The position numbers and the translations under genes were made by a program. From positions 279,399,341 to 279,463,340 of the forward strand of contig CM060990.1 in the NCBI GenBank assembly GCA_030765065.1: DNA of 64,000 nt. The letters run 5' to 3'. Position 1 is the first letter of the stretch. The number at the start of each line of letters is the position of its first letter. The notes under the pieces are model-generated. The model did not search any database and had not been told where the DNA came from. It saw nothing but the letters and a program-made list of their open reading frames with translations. The DNA is from Deroplatys truncata. Lineage: Eukaryota; Arthropoda; Insecta; Mantodea; Mantidae. Shown one piece after another: positions 10,861 through 21,760 of the stretch.

Positions 10861-12345
10861 TAAAATGATGATGATGAGATGCGGTTTAAGGGCGCTAAAC
10901 AGCTAAGGTCATCAGCACCTTTACAAAGTATAACATTTAAAATCCAAAAATAAAATACGGGTAAGAAACCGCATAGTCAAAAGCACTATAAAACAAGCCA
11001 TCAAATTTTAAAACCACCCCAAAACACATGGTAAATAAAACAACACAAGAGTAAAACGATCGGTCAGGAACTGTAGAACGCAAGGGACAAGAGCGCCATA
11101 TCTCCGCCGGGGAGAAGAGTCCCCATTAAAACACGCAGTATAAAGTAATCAAAACTAAAAACGTTCAGCGCATCAAATGCTTCGGCAAAAACCAATTTCA
11201 CTGATAAAACGTAAAGGCATTCTACAGTATGCGCGACGCCTGCCAAAGCGTTGGCTAAACCACAGGCAGATACACACGAACGCGCAAGTGAGCTAAAACC
11301 TCACACTCTGTTAAAATATGACGCTCACAGAGTAGCGCGGTGTCACCACTAAGCAAGTGTCTATGACTAAAAACAAATGTCCGACACGAAGTCGTGTTAA
11401 AATTACCTATTCCCGACGAGAAGCACGAGAAGAGGTGGCCCAGACAACCGGGAGAGGTATAACATCCCGCATCCTGTTCCTTCGAGGGGGGCCGTCCATT
11501 CATCGTGCCAAAGCGAGAGGATGCGGTGCCGTAAAATAACAGAAATCAGTGGACGGAACAACCGTGGTAAACATTCTGGGCGATACAATTGCCGATTTGG
11601 CAGCGGCGTCGGCCGACTCGTTCCCTGAGATGCCCACATGACCTGGAATCCACAGGAAGGAGACACTGGTGCCAGAGGCACCAAGCGAGTGCAGCAAGTC
11701 ATGTATGCGTTGCACGAGGGGGTGGTAATTGTATCCGTGTTAATACTCTGAAGGGCACTCAGAGAGCTGCACAAACAACACAGTGCCGTAAGTCGTGCCG
11801 TTGAATGTATAAAACAGATTGATAAATACTAAAATGTTCAGAGGTAAAAATTGAACATTTCCCAGGTAAACGAAAGTTAAAACTATGTTCACCAAAAACA
11901 GAGGCACACCCTACTCCAACATCAGTCTTAAACCCATCAGTCTATATAAAATGAAAGTCCCCGAATTGCGCCCGTAGTTCCAAAAACGCTGATCTAAGGA
12001 CTGAATAATGGGTCTCATTCTTCGGCATCGACGTTAGTCCAAGGTGACAGTGGGCCTTAGCGCGCAACCAAGGAGGAAAAAGCGTTTCCGTCCTGGGAAA
12101 AGCCGGCGCTGGCGTAAAGTCCAAATGCCGAAGAAGCTGTCGAAATCGAACCACTGATGGAACAATGCAGAGGAGCTAACTAAATATTGCCAATCAAGCG
12201 AATCCTTGTAAAATAACTCCAAGGACGGGTGGTCAGGCAAGCTTGAGAGTCGACATGCATAGCTGCACAAAAGCACCTCACGTCTGGAGGACAGCGGAGG
12301 CTCTGCAGCTTCAGCAGACGTGCTGGTTGGAAAGGCGAAGGGTGA
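10861..12345 (-). mobile_element. I-clade-like LINE, copy 2 (5'-truncated)
   Basis: Second copy of the same LINE family, minus strand. The 3' end at 10862-10940 reads (in antisense) GATGATGATGAGATGCGG, then TTTAAGGGCGCTAAACAGC, so the element ends in CATCATCAT. RNase H (11400-11950) keeps SLSALQS, WIPGHVGISGNESADAAAK and a GVGCAS-like start. The upstream thumb and connection (12000-12320) match 9010-9330 of copy 1. It is 5'-truncated at about 12345, where a strong inverted repeat begins. Several frameshifts are present and the whole copy is inactive. Confidence 0.82.
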
Positions 12346-12442
12346 AGTGATTCATTGTTGCGGTGATCGGAGCCTGACCACCGCAGACACTGAATCACTT
12401 CACCCTGAAGATGCCAAGCGCCCTACTTGGCGAAACGTCGGT
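12345..12442 (+). ncRNA. Candidate hammerhead-ribozyme-like motif on a long hairpin
   Basis: GGGTGAAGTGATTCA (12345-12359) is exactly complementary to TGAATCACTTCACCC (12391-12405), with an inner GCGGTG/CACCGC stem. It is followed by CTGAAGA (12405-12411), a stem GCCAAG/CTTGGC (12413-12418 with 12426-12431), and GAAAC (12432-12436) with GTC. CTGANGA, a stem, then GAAA is the catalytic core order of type I hammerheads. Such motifs with very short stem III are described in Penelope-like retroelements. No Penelope protein is visible here, so this would be an isolated terminal fragment. Self-cleavage is an inference. Confidence 0.5.
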
Positions 12443-12899
12443 ATCCACGATGCCTTCTAGACCACGGCCTACAAGTCCGGCTAGTTGTAATTCATTTATT
12501 AGTTATGTTCTAATTGTTTCTCTTTTGCAATCCATAACTATCTGTGTCTGACTTTCTTCATAAACACCCCAACCTTCTCGTAATCCTTTATAAATATTTT
12601 ATTCACTGCAATGTTCGAGTCAACCTTTAACCATTTGTCCCTTATCTGTTCCTCCCCCACTTATTAGTGACCCTACATTTAAACGGTGTATGTACTACAT
12701 CCTCCTGTTCTCCACGTCAGTGGTATTGCTTATGTGCTATTCCCATCCTCATTCCTTTTAATTTCACACTTCTGATCTTACTCATGCTATACCTTCTCTT
12801 GCTTCCTTGCCGTTTTTCTACATATTCCTCTCTTCTCCAGGCTGACTTTAATATTTTATAATCTATTAAAGAATACTTTTCTGATATTTCACTAAACAT

Positions 12900-15880
12900 T
12901 TATTGTATTTCCATATCCTCTAAGCTCTTTCCTAATTCTCTCCAAAAATGTAATTCATTGTTTTCCCTATTACACCAAATACCTCCTATACCGTTGGATT
13001 CTAGGATGTTCTTCAAACTATAACCCACCCTCCATTTTTAAACTTTTTTCTTGAAATTCTGGACACTGTCGTAGTATATGATTTTCTTCTGCGTGCAGAA
13101 TTCTGTACCAATTCTTCAATGCCCTCTCCATAATCTTACCCTTGCTTGCATTTCTGTGCCGTCTGTTTGACACTTGGTATTGGTAGGCCTAGAGGTTCTT
13201 TACTAAATAACCTATGTACTTCATCAAATACTTCCCACCCCTCATCGAGTCCGCATGGCTCTACTGCGTACAGCATTTTGGATTTCACAACGTGTTGTAT
13301 AACCGTTCCAACCACTGAAATCGTATTTTTGGTACCTGTGTTTGCAACTTTTTATTAATGCTAGTGCACGTTTTCCTTTAGCTAATACAGCTTTTTTCTG
13401 TTCATCCCTATTTTCCACCCCATTTATTTTAATTACTTTCTCTAGCCCCCTTATATCTTTTCCCTTTCTTTCCCAATTCTAGTCAATTTTCCTCCTTTCT
13501 TAAACACTACAATCTGTGTTTTTTGTGAAGTCTCAAACCCAAGTCATTGCAATATTTTTTCTACCCCTTGAAGTGATTGTTTTAATCCAATTACCGTAAA
13601 TGATCGCATGACCAAATCATAGCAAAAAACCAACCCCGGTATTTGCACAGCTTCTATCATTGGCGAATGTTTATTGTATCTGCCCGTTTTTTTGTAATAT
13701 GTCGTCAATAAGTATATTAAATAATACCGGACTTAATTCACACCCTTGTCTGAGATGTTTTCATTGTCGAATTTCTCTCGTAACTTCCCCTTCCTCCACT
13801 CTTATACAAAAGGTGTTATCTGTATACAATGCCCGTAATGTGTTAACCATTTGATTGCTCATCCCTTTATTTAACAATTTATACCACAGACAAGTGTAAT
13901 TCAATATTATCATAAGCTTTTCTTAGGTCCACAAAGGCCGTATACAATTCCCTCTTTTCTCTTTTAAATACTTGCTGAACAATGTTTTAATTATAAAGAT
14001 GTTCTCTGATGTTCTCCCAATCCTGAAATCCATTTAGAATTTCGATAATATTTTGTATTCACCCGCCCATCTTTGCACCCTACTTGCTAAAATACCCATG
14101 AATATTATCACCACGTCAGATAACAAAGCAATGCCCCGATTGCTCGGTTTATCGACATTCCCCTTGCCTTTATATATTGGTTGTATAATGGTTTTTTCTA
14201 TTTGTTGGGTATATATCTCTTTCTTGTGACTGCATTAAGCAATTCGAGCAACAGGCTTATTTTGCATTGTTTCCATACATCATTCTTTAAAAAATGCATT
14301 AGGTATACCATCTTTTCCCGTTGCTTACTCTTCCACATTTTTTGCACCTGCCTTATTACTTCCTACGTGCTTATTTCACCATCTAACATTTCTACAAAAT
14401 TATTACCTACTTCTAAATTGCCAATCGTTGTTAGGATTGCTTGATCCGCATACAGCCCTTTAAAACACTTTTCCCATTCCTCTATTTTTATATTAGGCAT
14501 AACTGTATACTCCTTATACGCTGACCTTACTTATGTTACCCTCCTTTATTACATTTATTGCATGGCCTATTTTCCTGCGTCTTTCTCCACATGGCTTTGT
14601 TGCGTTCAGGTAATAAATTGTAGAAATGTTTCTGTTGAATATATTCCTCTTTTGCTTTGCAATATCCTATCTCCCTCCATCTAATCAGTAGCTGTTTGAC
14701 TTGCCTTCTTTCTGCTCTACACTTGTGATCACACCTTCCTTCTACTTTTCTATTACCCCTCTTGGTTATTCTCATTCACTCACCCGCTTTGTACATCACA
14801 TTATTTATTAGATTGACTGCTGTTTCTATTTTTCCGGGTTCTATCATATATTTTATCCCACATTCACGTATCTTCCCATAATCCTACTTGAGCCCTTTTC
14901 TAAAGTTCTCCCCGTATTCTTCTTTCCATTTATATCTTGTAATTGTTTCTTTATTATTAACTGATTCACTCTGTATTTCCCTCCCTTGATGAACTTTATT
15001 TCCACTATTATCGAAAAATGACCACTGCTTGAGCCAAAGTTGGATGCTTTAAAATTATATCCAGTACGTATTAGATTACTAGGCCAAAAATGGGGCCAAA
15101 ACACTGCCCATTGGTGCCTACGTATGTGTATTCCCCACCTTCATCTTCCCCACACTTCCCGTTTAATATCTCAAACGCTTTCACCTCACAGAGTTCTATG
15201 AATTTATCGCATTATCTGTCCACTACTCAGTCTATACTACACCTTGGGTTCGATTCCTCTCTCTCTCTCATTATCACTGCACCAAACTTTAGCATTATTA
15301 ACGTCATATCCCGTATTCTCACATTAAAATCACCCACAATTATTATTTATATGTTCTCGTTTTTTTCCTTTAACTTATCTGTATCTTTTCCTAGCTAATT
15401 TAGGAGTTCTGGTTTAAGAAACCCTGGGGAGGTGGGGGTTATATACTATCTCTAGCCACAATTTGGTCTCTTGTGTATGACTTTAATCTATTCTTACCCA
15501 GAATACTTCTTTTCTCTTTGACCAGCATTTTTTAACCCGATGCCTTAAAGCCTTCCTTACAAATAACCCTATCCCTGCCGAGGCTGTTCCCTTTGTTGTT
15601 CTTGTTGTTTTGCCCTTAATTCCTATATAATCAAAACCTTTAACATTTACATTTTAGCATGCATCTACTAGTGCTAAGTAATCCAACTTGAGTAACAACT
15701 GCATTACAGTGCCTGCATATATTTTGCTTCTCATCCCCTCACGGTTCCAAAATCCCAGACTCCTCCATTTCTCCTTTTCCTATTATGATTCTAACTTGTA
15801 TCTCCTGAATCTATCTTTAAAGTTTGATCCATTCCTTAACTCCCTACTTTCCCTTTTTGATGTTGACGGCTTATTTCCGT
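12900..15880 (-). pseudogene. LINE ORF2 remnant: AP-endonuclease and reverse transcriptase
   Basis: Minus-strand reading in several frames. The endonuclease is shown by IIIVGDFNVRI near 15325-15360. A linker with ERRQVKQLLIRWREIGYCKA (about 14640-14710) is the longest open piece (14536-14775). The RT follows, with PIYKGKGNVDKPSNRGIALL (14120-14180), ASRVQRWAGEYKIL, FVDLRKAYDNI near 13920 (motif A, Asp kept) and RQGCELSPVLFNILIDDIL near 13690-13750 (motif B). The catalytic F.DD block is eroded (GLVFCYDL near 13610-13640). The protein would nick the target and reverse-transcribe the LINE RNA. The GKGN...RGIALL and GCELSPVLFNI signatures resemble CR1/L2/RTE-like elements rather than Jockey or I. 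I cannot place it further. Confidence 0.72.
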
Positions 15881-16960
15881 CAATTATCAGGATGCCTCTT
15901 TGATGCGACATCAGTTTTATCACTGGTTTGGTTTGTGTTCACAATGATCACTTCCTTTCCCTGATGTAGCTGCTTCAACTGGTTGATATCTTGATTCGTG
16001 GTGACAACCTTGACCGAGACTCCATTAGATGCATCATATGTCTGTGACGTCACCTGTCTTTCCTCCTTATCTTCTCCTCCTACGTGCGTATCGCCATTGC
16101 TTTGTTCTGAAGTAGCTGTTCTCGTCATTTCTACCTCTTTGTATAATCTTGCCACGCGCGGCAATTGGATTACTTCTCCTTTTTCTTCGGCCGATGAAAT
16201 GGTTCATTTCTGTTTGCCTCCAGTTTCCACATTCCTTAGTTTGTTGAAATTGCTGACTAATTTCCCTTTTTGTCTCTTGGATTCTTCATAAGTATGTTTT
16301 TCTGGCATAAGTTACATCCTCACCATCCACCCAAAGGTGCAAATTCCGAATATAAGCTCGTTTCGCTTGAGTTCCCTTGGTTTTCATCCTCTGAATTAAT
16401 TCTCTATTGAGTTCTCTTTGTACTGGTGTTAAATCTTTATGATGAATATATTGCTTCCTTTCAACACTATGGATCTTCCCAAGATCTCATAGACCAATCT
16501 GGATGTGGCTAATTGAACTATTATGGGTCTTTGTCCTTTGTTTCCTCCTACTCGATAAGCTTCAACGATTTTCCAACCTTTTAGGTCCATAGCTATTTTT
16601 TTCAGTTAGACTCTTTCTTATTTCGTCTTCCGGCCATATTCCTCATCTTTCATCTACCCCTATAAATACTGGGTTGTATCTCTTTCTCCTTTCATCTATT
16701 CCATCTTTATATCATTGCTATCATTCAATGATTCTATGACTGCTATGATTGGTTTACTTCCTTCTGCGTTTCTCGTACCTTACTTCGGAATTCTTCCTTT
16801 TATTCTTGCTCCATTACACCCAGATTCTGCATTAATCTCTGTTTCACACCCTTCTGTTCCTCCATTTGACATTTTATCACCTCCATTTACTGGTTCCACC
16901 ACTCTTCTGCTAGATCATTTGTTGGTCCCGGTTTGCCTCTATGCCCCCAATAATTAGTAA
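15880..16960 (-). pseudogene. LINE ORF1 remnant
   Basis: Minus-strand readings upstream of the endonuclease. A short open stretch lies at 15880-16164 (hydrophilic, Gln/Asp-rich). Further upstream, 16330-16600 reads WKIVEAYRVG, RPIIVQLATSRLV and RSIVLKGSNIFI, then QAKRAYIRNLH and VDGEDVTY-like pieces in neighbouring frames. This looks like the RNA-binding ORF1 type seen in several insect LINEs, in which a short basic domain follows a coiled coil. An upstream Glu/Lys-rich region (16600-16960) may be the coiled coil. It has many stops. Identification rests on pattern recognition, so clade assignment is open. Confidence 0.5.
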
Positions 16961-17139
16961 CGTCATTACAATTCCCAGGACTATCATATCTCCTATATTG
17001 TCACTATTTTGACTCTTATTGCCCACTGTTTTTAATCTTCTAAACTGTACTATTCTCGCTTTGTACACTATTAGGTCCACCCCCGGTCAATTACGCCACT
17101 TTTCCTTAAACCGCACAGAGCTCTTCTCCTACGCAATCT

Positions 17140-17484
17140 CCCTCTTCCACTGTTAGCTCAGCACTCCCTACATTATTGATAACAGTTGATGTTTCGTAGG
17201 CTCCTTCTTCATTTTCTTGCAAGGAGTAATGAATCAACACCTCTCATCATGACATTTTCCCTAATAGCTATTGTTGAAGTACCTTTAACAATGATTACAC
17301 GTGAAGAGCTGCTTGTAGCTTGTTTTATATCGCCTCTTTTGATAGGTTTGTAGAAAACTATTTCCACATTTGTCACATTTGTTAGCAGGCTTTGTGCTTG
17401 GAAATACTTTCTGAAACGTAGCGCTTTCGACCTCTACATTCCGCTAAGTACCACAAAAATCCTTATAAATACTGATTAATATAT
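17140..17484 (-). pseudogene. PolB gene, zinc-finger N-terminus, left-arm copy (E)
   Basis: Minus-strand counterpart of 33495-33770. Conserved blocks include the stretch coding for a start-proximal ERYVFQKVFPSTKPAN-like region, CDKCGNSF (a C2H2-type finger half), a second CNHC-like pair and a KKEPTKHQLL-like stretch. In the insect PolB family such a finger precedes the polymerase. Homology stops at about 17140, where the LINE begins. Together with 3961-7845 this is one minus-strand element missing about 2 kb of its middle. A solo LTR interrupts its 5' leader at 17485-18202. Confidence 0.7.
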
Positions 17485-18202
17485 TGTGACGCGCCAAACT
17501 GATATCTAATCAATTAGTACGAATATTTAAATAATAGATTAAATACAATTTTATTACATATATTTCTCTTGAAGCTTTCGTATGCTTGCAAACGGCGAAT
17601 TCTAAGTTACATTACGGATAGTGTAGTTTACCACTTCCGGTGTTAAACCCAAGCTGTCATCATCCTTCTGCAAAGAATGATGCATCTTGCGCAACGATGA
17701 TCACTTACGTCAGCCGTGACATTTAATATGATTGGCACATTAAAAATCATCCGATGGGTGTTAACCTCCATATATGTATTGCCTGCAAGATAATTGTTGG
17801 ATCCCTCTAAGAAGGAATGAATCTTATTTAGGAAACAGTAACGTCCGGCTTGCTGTCTGTCTGGGCTCCGCTCGCTCCGTTCTGTCTGAGCCGACGCTTG
17901 TGCGGCTCGAGTCTTAGCGTGTGACTCTGTAGGGTGGAAGATTAATAATCTTAGAGGAATATGTCCACTTTAAAATAGGTTAACTTTCAGCGAGACATCA
18001 AGACATCAGGTTGGGTCCCACATTTGAATCCCGAGGTAAGGAATCATGTTATTCATAGTTAATAATATTCACAGGCTTTTGGTTGAGCATTATTTGTAAT
18101 CCCCTCCCAAGATGAACAAAATGTAAGACAAATGAGTTCGCTTGCCTCTTTATTACTACTCCTCCCAGTTGTACTCACCCCTAGAGAAGGGGTGGTGTGA
18201 CA
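17485..18202 (-). mobile_element. Solo LTR of a Ty3/Gypsy-like element, 718 bp, ATAT target duplication
   Basis: The segment is absent from the two other copies of this leader (33430-33445 and 63365-63380), where GGATATATTG is uninterrupted. It is bounded by ATAT on both sides (17481-17484 and 18203-18206). Read on the minus strand it begins TGTCACACCACCCC and ends GGCGCGTCACA, so it has TG...CA ends. It holds an AATAAA signal about 85 bp from the 3' end and a GC-rich centre (17840-17920). A four-base ATAT duplication is typical of insect Gypsy integration. No internal region is present, so it is a recombined solo LTR. Confidence 0.82.
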
Positions 18203-18339
18203 ATATCCTGGATCGACTTATTCAAAGGAGCACACTTTTTCACCATGACAGCTTATAGACACACTCGAGAGCTGATTTCGCTTAGACGAGATAATGTTCT
18301 CGACTCGAAGCAAACTAGGACAATAAAGGTCTAGGTTTC
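18203..18339 (-). other. PolB element 5' leader, left arm
   Basis: Minus-strand sequence matching 33306-33436 of the right arm: CTAGACCTTTATTG, GAGAACATTATCTCGTCTAAG, AATCAGCTCTCGAG, GTGTGCTCCTTTGAATAAG. It joins directly to the A-run of the ORF1-only LINE unit at 18340, giving the same LINE/PolB junction as at 33305. Confidence 0.75.
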
Positions 18340-18455
18340 TTTTTTCGAGTGGAGGATAAAATGATTTACTCAATAACCCCAGCCCAGATGGGAGCCGGAA
18401 CTGAGCGAATAGGACTCACCAATAGTCGGCATACACACTAAGAACTCCTCCATCG
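18340..18455 (-). promoter_or_regulatory. LINE 3' terminal hairpin, minus-strand copy
   Basis: On the minus strand GATGGAGGAG, then TTCTTAGTGTGTATGCCGAC, an inner TTCCGGCTCCCATCTGGG hairpin, then ATCCTCCACTCGAAAAAA. This is the same fold as the plus-strand array tails, with the closing stem kept. The six-A run is 18340-18345. Confidence 0.75.
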
Positions 18456-19690
18456 GAAGGAAAATGGAAGAAGGATAAAGACAGGAATAAAACTAAATGT
18501 TGCGGTGTCCCGCATAGTACCCACGTTATTAATTGGAAGCTAATGTGCTGCCGCCCTGTCGGCGGGAACGAGTAAGGGATAATTTCTAGGATGCAGCCAT
18601 AAAACCTGACTGCAACACTGGTGGATAGAAGGTGATAATAGAACGAAATGTGGATAACAGTAGGTGTAGGATGGAGGTAGGATGTTGCTGTTCCGGCTCT
18701 ATTGCCGTCGTTGTCTCAGTTCTACGCTGTTCACTGTCGTCTGTGGTTGATGAAATGAAGTGGTGTAGTTCTCTGCGGTGTAGAGGCTACTGTATATGGT
18801 TTCCAGCCAAGCTGGCAGCTCGGTGGCGATAGTGTGATGTAGGTCGACGGTATACTTAGTTTCTGTTGGTCGTGAAGTTTCTGGGTGATGTCGGCTATGG
18901 TCTCTTCTAGAGCGGCTATGTGGGCACCGAAGTTCAGGAAGCTCGCATGGAAGTGCTTAATAGCTTCCCGTGTCACCTCTTCACTCAAGGGTGCTGGTGG
19001 TGATGGTTCTTACTGGAACCGGGTTGCAGTGAGCCTCGCTAGGGAGTTACGGGCTGACAGCGGCTGCGCGGGTAAAGTGGACACTGCGCCTAGCCTTTGA
19101 AATGGCCGTAGCCATTACAGGTGTCGCAGTCCCGGCGGTGATTCCTCAGTGAGCGCTCCTTGCACTCTGCGGTGATGTAGCAGACGCCACAGTAGTGGCA
19201 CCTAGACTCGGCTGCACAGGTTAATACTTTGTGTCCGTAGAACTAACAGCTTCGACAGGGTACGTGACGATCCACTCGGCTGGCCTCGACGCGTAAGCAC
19301 CGCACTAACAGGTACAAGGCTTGTCCCAAAAGCCGCTTCCTGGTCGCCAGGATCTGCGAGGTCCAGGTGGACGAGCGCCTAAGGTCCATTGACAGTAAGA
19401 ATCCGGGTGGCCCTAAGAGCTGAGGGTCACCTTTGCTGCGCTGCTTCAAAGGTTTACGTTGCTGGAAGGTCTCGTGGTACCCCGGTGATCACCACGCTGT
19501 ACCTCCGAAGAGGCACATATATGGTGCTGAAGGGAGTGACTGAGGCCCCATGGGAGCTGCGGCGGAGGTCGGGTGTTGACTCGGCGACCGCTGCTACATG
19601 CGGGGCGAGGCTGTGTTGGCTGGCGGCGTAACGGCAGCCGAGGCGTACCTAGCCTTGGGTGGCGTCAGATGCGTCGTCTTCCCCGCCGCC
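18340..19690 (-). mobile_element. ORF1-only Jockey-clade unit, left arm
   Basis: Minus-strand unit of about 1.35 kb. ORF1 is decayed at 18735-19690. It starts with Ala/Pro-rich sequence, then an RRM-like block (RRYSVVITGVPRDLP near 19490), three cysteine-histidine knuckles near 19090-19260 (the CHYCGVCYITAEC block and DTCNGYGHF), then a coiled coil with FGAHIAALEETIADITQKL (18860-18930). The 3' tail follows at once, with GTTGCAGTCAGGTTTTATGG (near 18605-18625), GGGTACTATGCGGGACA and the terminal hairpin. No ORF2 lies between. The A-run joins the PolB leader. The 5' boundary to module X is near 19695. It is one of six ORF1 units lacking ORF2. Confidence 0.78.
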
Positions 19691-19699
19691 ACCACCACC

Positions 19700-21560
19700 A
19701 CCAGCACCACTACTATTACCAAGTGCAGCGAAGTTAACATCATATTTATTACCGCAATGCTTTAGAAGCAGACGCTTAAAAGGTAACGCACACAATATTC
19801 TCCTCTTATTTAATTAAATCCATTCGTATTCCCTATTATTTAAAGTTGTCATCCGTTTGAAATTCCTTATTTTCGTCTTTTATGCATGCTGCATACAATC
19901 AGCACACAATATGAGATTCCGTAGACGGCTAATACCTTAACACAGAAAACCATTACATTTCACTCCAATCCGCTGTAAAGCAATTTTTCCGGAGTTACAC
20001 AAATTTTTAGGTTCTATAATCGAACCAGGTAACCCCCTTAATAAAATCATTTAGTAATTTGATTCTCTTCATCAGCATCTACTGTTTAGGTTTTATTTGA
20101 ACCAGCTAAAGGAATTAAACTGGGCTTTATTTATGGATGCTGTTTAACTGCTGTGATTCTTAACGTCCCATTCTACACTGGGCGTGAAAAACGGGTAATT
20201 TTGCTGAGAGGCCTCTTTATCGGGCTTGAGGTTCTTTTACGTGCCTTAAATCTACGAACGGACCACAACTTTACCTCCCTTTCGAAGGAAGCCATGCTAA
20301 GGATTTTACGCCCGAAAAAAATCAATCGCCCTCTGCCGGATTTGAAACCACGAGCTCGGGAACTAAGGGCTAGCAGATAGCAATTACACCGCGGAGGATG
20401 ACGAACCAGCTAAGGCCGATAGCTTTGAAGATATATACATCACCACTTCAATCGGAGTGCTTTTAGGTAAGTTCTATCATTATAACGATATTTCTAGACC
20501 AGATCCCATGTCTTCCTTTTATTTGTCGCCTTTATCTAAATTAGTTCGTGAGCTATTAAATTTATACGTAAATTCCATCGAATCAGTATTGGAACCTGGG
20601 AAACTGGGAAGTCATTTATTTATAATATGAATTTTATATTCTAAACATACGTATATGCTGTTTACATCACCAATGTAAGTTATATGTTAAAGAGTATAGA
20701 GGAAAATTAAGGAAGTTGTTAAAAGTTGGGTATTTGAGCCAAGAAAATTGTACTCCAATTATTTACGATATTGATAGCAGGTATAATAGCTAGAATTCAA
20801 GCTCTGTCACGGCTCACTATCGTTGGCAGATCTGAGGATAATCGAATGTTTAAAAACTAGGGCTCAAACCTGGGACTGCACATATCTACATATATATTGA
20901 AAAAAATACCCATATACATACAGGTGATAATATTTACATAGTCTTTACCTAAATTCGTTCAAGAGCTGTTAAATTAAGAAGTAGGTTACATTGAATCAGT
21001 ATTCGAACCAAGGGCACTAGAATAAAAAAAATTTGAAACCATAATTTTATATGTTAAACAGGTTTAAATGCAGTTTACGCCATCAATTTCATGCCTATAT
21101 CTTAGAGTATGGAGGAAAATTAAGGAGTCATTGAAACTTCGTAGCAAGGACAAGTGAATTCTATTTGTTTACGATGTTAATTAAAATAATACTAGCTATT
21201 AATCGTGCGTAGTTCTAGCCCTCTACCATTCCTAGTTCGAGAGATAATGGAGTTTTAAGAATTAAGGCTCGAACCCAGCACAATCAATACCCACCTATAC
21301 ATTCAAAACAAGGTTTATAATAATATAAATGTAATAAAGTTTTTGACGTCTTTATCAAAATTAATATGGGAGTTATTTCAAGACAAAACCATATTTATAC
21401 CCAGGAGTCAAACCAGGGGCCGGTGGTCAATTTGCGACAATACGTCAATAATGCATTGTATCCCAAGGTTGTGAGTGCTTTTTATCGCATGAATAACCCT
21501 TTTCGTTCAAGGAGTATAAGTGTTCAAACAGTACAAAGATATTTACAGACTTGACTCACA
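19700..21560 (-). repeat. PolB element head, module X, left arm
   Basis: Reverse complement of the right arm (21760-23300). Matching landmarks include CATTACATTTCACTCCAATC (19955-19974) with its complement near 23000, and GGTTCTATAATCGAACCAGG with CTGGTTCAATTATAGGACC near 22931. Within the arm a 400-bp unit recurs: TTTATCTAAATTAGTTCGTG near 20537, TTTACCTAAATTCGTTCAAG near 20943, and a third near 21347. It is interrupted by SINE copy 2. The outer 530 bp, present in the right arm at 23290-23815, are missing here. Confidence 0.75.
20112..20402 (-). repeat. tRNA-derived SINE, copy 2
   Basis: Same SINE as at 2345, minus strand, 291 bp. It is bounded by a clear target-site duplication, AACCAGCTAAAGG (20100-20112 approximately) and AACCAGCTAAGG (20404-20415). 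The B box is mutated (CCGGATTTGAAACC). The body retains CCTTTCGAAGG and CCCATTCTACACTGGGCG. It is inserted in module X. Confidence 0.85.
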
Positions 21561-21760
21561 AAGCAATCCGCCTAATTAATTGACCGTGTAATCCGCTTAA
21601 CTCAATTGAGCGTGTAATTACATGTGAGTATGTGTTTACACACGTTTTGACATCCTTTGACGATTTTTTGCCGACACAACAAGCCGCTCCCTCCCCTTAC
21701 AATGCAAAGTCTTTATACACTCAACTAATTTGATCGGACTAAACGCCTAATTAATTTGCA
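21560..21760. other. Centre of the PolB head-to-head palindrome
   Basis: About 200 bp of unique spacer between the two module X arms. It contains a tandem pair, CCGCCTAATTAATTGACC... at 21569 and CCGCTTAACTCAATTGAGC... at 21594, each ending CGTGTAAT. An inverted partner ACGCCTAATTAATTTGC lies near 21745. No coding sequence. Confidence 0.5.

Larger units (their letters stand above)
12450..17090 (-). mobile_element. APE-type LINE of unresolved clade
   Basis: About 4.6 kb, strongly pyrimidine-biased on the plus strand, that reads on the minus strand as a two-ORF LINE: ORF1 (about 15880-16960), endonuclease (about 15100-15880) and RT (about 13000-14500). It lies between the hairpin at 12345-12442 and the PolB fragment at 17140. 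Neither terminus is defined. The family differs from the I-clade and Jockey-clade elements in the window. It is heavily decayed with dozens of stops. Confidence 0.72.

Noticed and set aside
12667..14444. Plus-strand open frames rich in Ser, Leu and Phe resembling membrane proteins
   Set aside because: They are antisense shadows of a minus-strand LINE whose RT motifs are readable.
21560..21760. The palindrome centre as a transposon terminal-repeat junction or attachment site
   Set aside because: No match between this spacer and the outer tail ends at 3961 or 39624, so it cannot be shown to be a terminal inverted repeat.
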